Shown piece by piece: positions 4,503-5,378 of a DNA stretch of 5,378 nucleotides. Numbering within the stretch: the first letter of the stretch is position 1; every line of letters begins with the position of its first letter. Location: contig CAIOSF010000096.1 of assembly GCA_903860855.1 (NCBI GenBank), positions 1 through 5,378 of the forward strand, in the 5' to 3' direction. The position numbers and the translations under genes were made by a program. The stretch comes from an uncultured Alphaproteobacteria bacterium (GTDB lineage Bacteria; Pseudomonadota; Alphaproteobacteria; Rickettsiales; Midichloriaceae). The notes below the pieces were generated by a model, which had not been told where the DNA came from, searched no databases, and saw nothing but the letters and a program-made list of their open reading frames with translations.

Positions 4503-5378
4503 TTAGCCGGCTATTTTCTTTGCTATAACCAAAGCATCTCTCTCGGCCATCCCCTTATATATATGACCGAGCCACAAAACCTCTTGCTTCTTTTCAGCCC
4601 ATTCCTGGACATCATGTGCTTTTGTGTTTAAACTACTGGCTAGATCAGTATGATCTTCAATTTCCATCTTCCTATCTTCCCTCATGTTCTCAATCAAACC
4701 AAAAATATTTACACCCATCCTCTTCATCAAAGAAATCGATTTCGCAGTCTGCGCCATGGCAATTTTGCACGGAGTTGTGACCATTATAGCACCGCTTATG
4801 CTATAGTTACTTGTCAGACTGAGATGAATATCTCCTGTGCCAGGCGGAGTATCAATAAGTAAAAAATCCAGAGATTTCTTACCAAAAACGCCATTCTTAT
4901 TCCCCCATCTGTTCTTGCCCCATTCGGTTTGATAAAGCAAAGTGTGGAGCATTTTTACAGCCATAGGACCTCGCCACAGCAAGGCCTCATCCGTCAACAT
5001 ACTAACTGACATAACCTGTATGCCATCTTTCTCAACTGGTATAAAAAGCTCATTATGGAGCTCGGGTTGTCCCTCTATATCCATGATTAATGGTATCGAA
5101 GCTCCGTAGACATCAACATCAACAATACCAATGTGATAACCTAAACTTTTTAATCCCTTAGCAAGTGCAACAGTAACCGTGGACTTTCCAACCCCACCCT
5201 TGCCTGAGCAAATGGCGATTATATTTTTCGCCCCGAGAACATTATGCTTTTCCATCCTCTTTTGCTTTTGTGATTGCATTTGCATATCAGCCCCTCCACC
5301 CCGATCTTTCTCTTTTTTCTGAGCATATTTTTGGGTCGATTCAACCTGTTCATGCCCCTGCTCGGGAGATGAATGCCG
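4503..5378 (-). CDS. mrp: Mrp/ApbC-family P-loop ATPase, Fe-S cluster carrier, 5' partial
   Basis: A cytoplasmic MinD/ParA-superfamily ATPase of the Mrp/ApbC/Nbp35 family, which carries Fe-S clusters to target proteins. The frame is open from the right edge to the TAA at 4503-4505 (291 visible residues). The ATG at 5285 is probably internal, because the frame continues upstream as a Gln/Glu/Lys-rich linker of the kind that joins an N-terminal MIP18/DUF59 domain to the ATPase domain; that domain would lie beyond the window. Seen in order, numbered from Met at 5285: deviant Walker A SGKGGVGKST (27-36), DVDVYGASIP (56-65), LLWRGPM (102-108), IDTPPGTGDIHLSL (144-157), TTPCKIA, and GLIENM (196-201). 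Oddities: about 15 extra residues between EWG and LDFLLID (nt 4872-4919), a short C-terminus after IENM, and no CxxC motif there, which many Mrp proteins use to bind a bridging 4Fe-4S cluster. Rickettsial Mrp proteins seem to lack it too (from memory). Confidence 0.92.
   Translation of the reverse strand, partial: RHSSPEQGHEQVESTQKYAQKKEKDRGGGADMQMQSQKQKRMEKHNVLGAKNIIAICSGKGGVGKSTVTVALAKGLKSLGYHIGIVDVDVYGASIPLIMDIEGQPELHNELFIPVEKDGIQVMSVSMLTDEALLWRGPMAVKMLHTLLYQTEWGKNRWGNKNGVFGKKSLDFLLIDTPPGTGDIHLSLTSNYSISGAIMVTTPCKIAMAQTAKSISLMKRMGVNIFGLIENMREDRKMEIEDHTDLASSLNTKAHDVQEWAEKKQEVLWLGHIYKGMAERDALVIAKKIAG

Noticed and set aside
4419..4631. Plus-strand 70-codon frame starting GTG near 4419
   Set aside because: It runs antisense into the 3' end of mrp, has no RBS, and begins directly after a stop codon. 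The same DNA holds the tmRNA-like motif, which is itself unproven.

Overview
The window reads as chromosomal DNA of an intracellular alphaproteobacterium, most likely of the order Rickettsiales. The aspartate aminotransferase and NuoH proteins look closest to rickettsial versions from memory. The DNA is AT-rich, intergenic spacers are long, at least one gene is decayed, and genes that usually sit in operons are scattered. No database search was possible, so the taxonomic placement is an inference.

Layout, left to right: (1) 1-812, plus strand: truA, tRNA pseudouridine synthase A, cut by the left edge. (2) 813-1006: spacer with a weak stem-loop after truA and a possible promoter. (3) 1007-1569, plus strand: a previously unannotated broken gene for a small protein with about three 35-38-residue helical repeats. 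It is interrupted by what look like single-base losses in an A5 and a T5 tract, and perhaps by a third shift. (4) 1568-1600: a likely terminator for the leftward aspC. (5) 1614-2909, minus: a class I aspartate aminotransferase with an extra hydrophilic loop. (6) 2932-3107: a small inverted-repeat element lying between aspC and nuoH, beside what looks like the stub of a second copy. (7) 3107-4111, minus: nuoH, the membrane subunit of respiratory complex I, standing without other nuo genes. (8) 4112-4272: divergent spacer with several short perfect palindromes. (9) 4273-4348, plus: tRNA-Trp(CCA). (10) 4349-4502: spacer with a tmRNA-like motif that I could not confirm. (11) 4503-5378, minus: an Mrp/ApbC-type P-loop ATPase (Fe-S carrier family), cut by the right edge.

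The genes do not form a single pathway. They are housekeeping functions (tRNA modification, amino-acid metabolism, respiration, Fe-S cluster trafficking, translation) typical of a reduced genome with shuffled gene order. nuoH and aspC point the same way but are 197 bp apart with a repeat element between them. The two items most worth following are the decayed repeat-protein gene at 1007-1569 and the inverted-repeat element at 2932-3107. In-frame loop insertions in three of the four conserved proteins are a further pattern.
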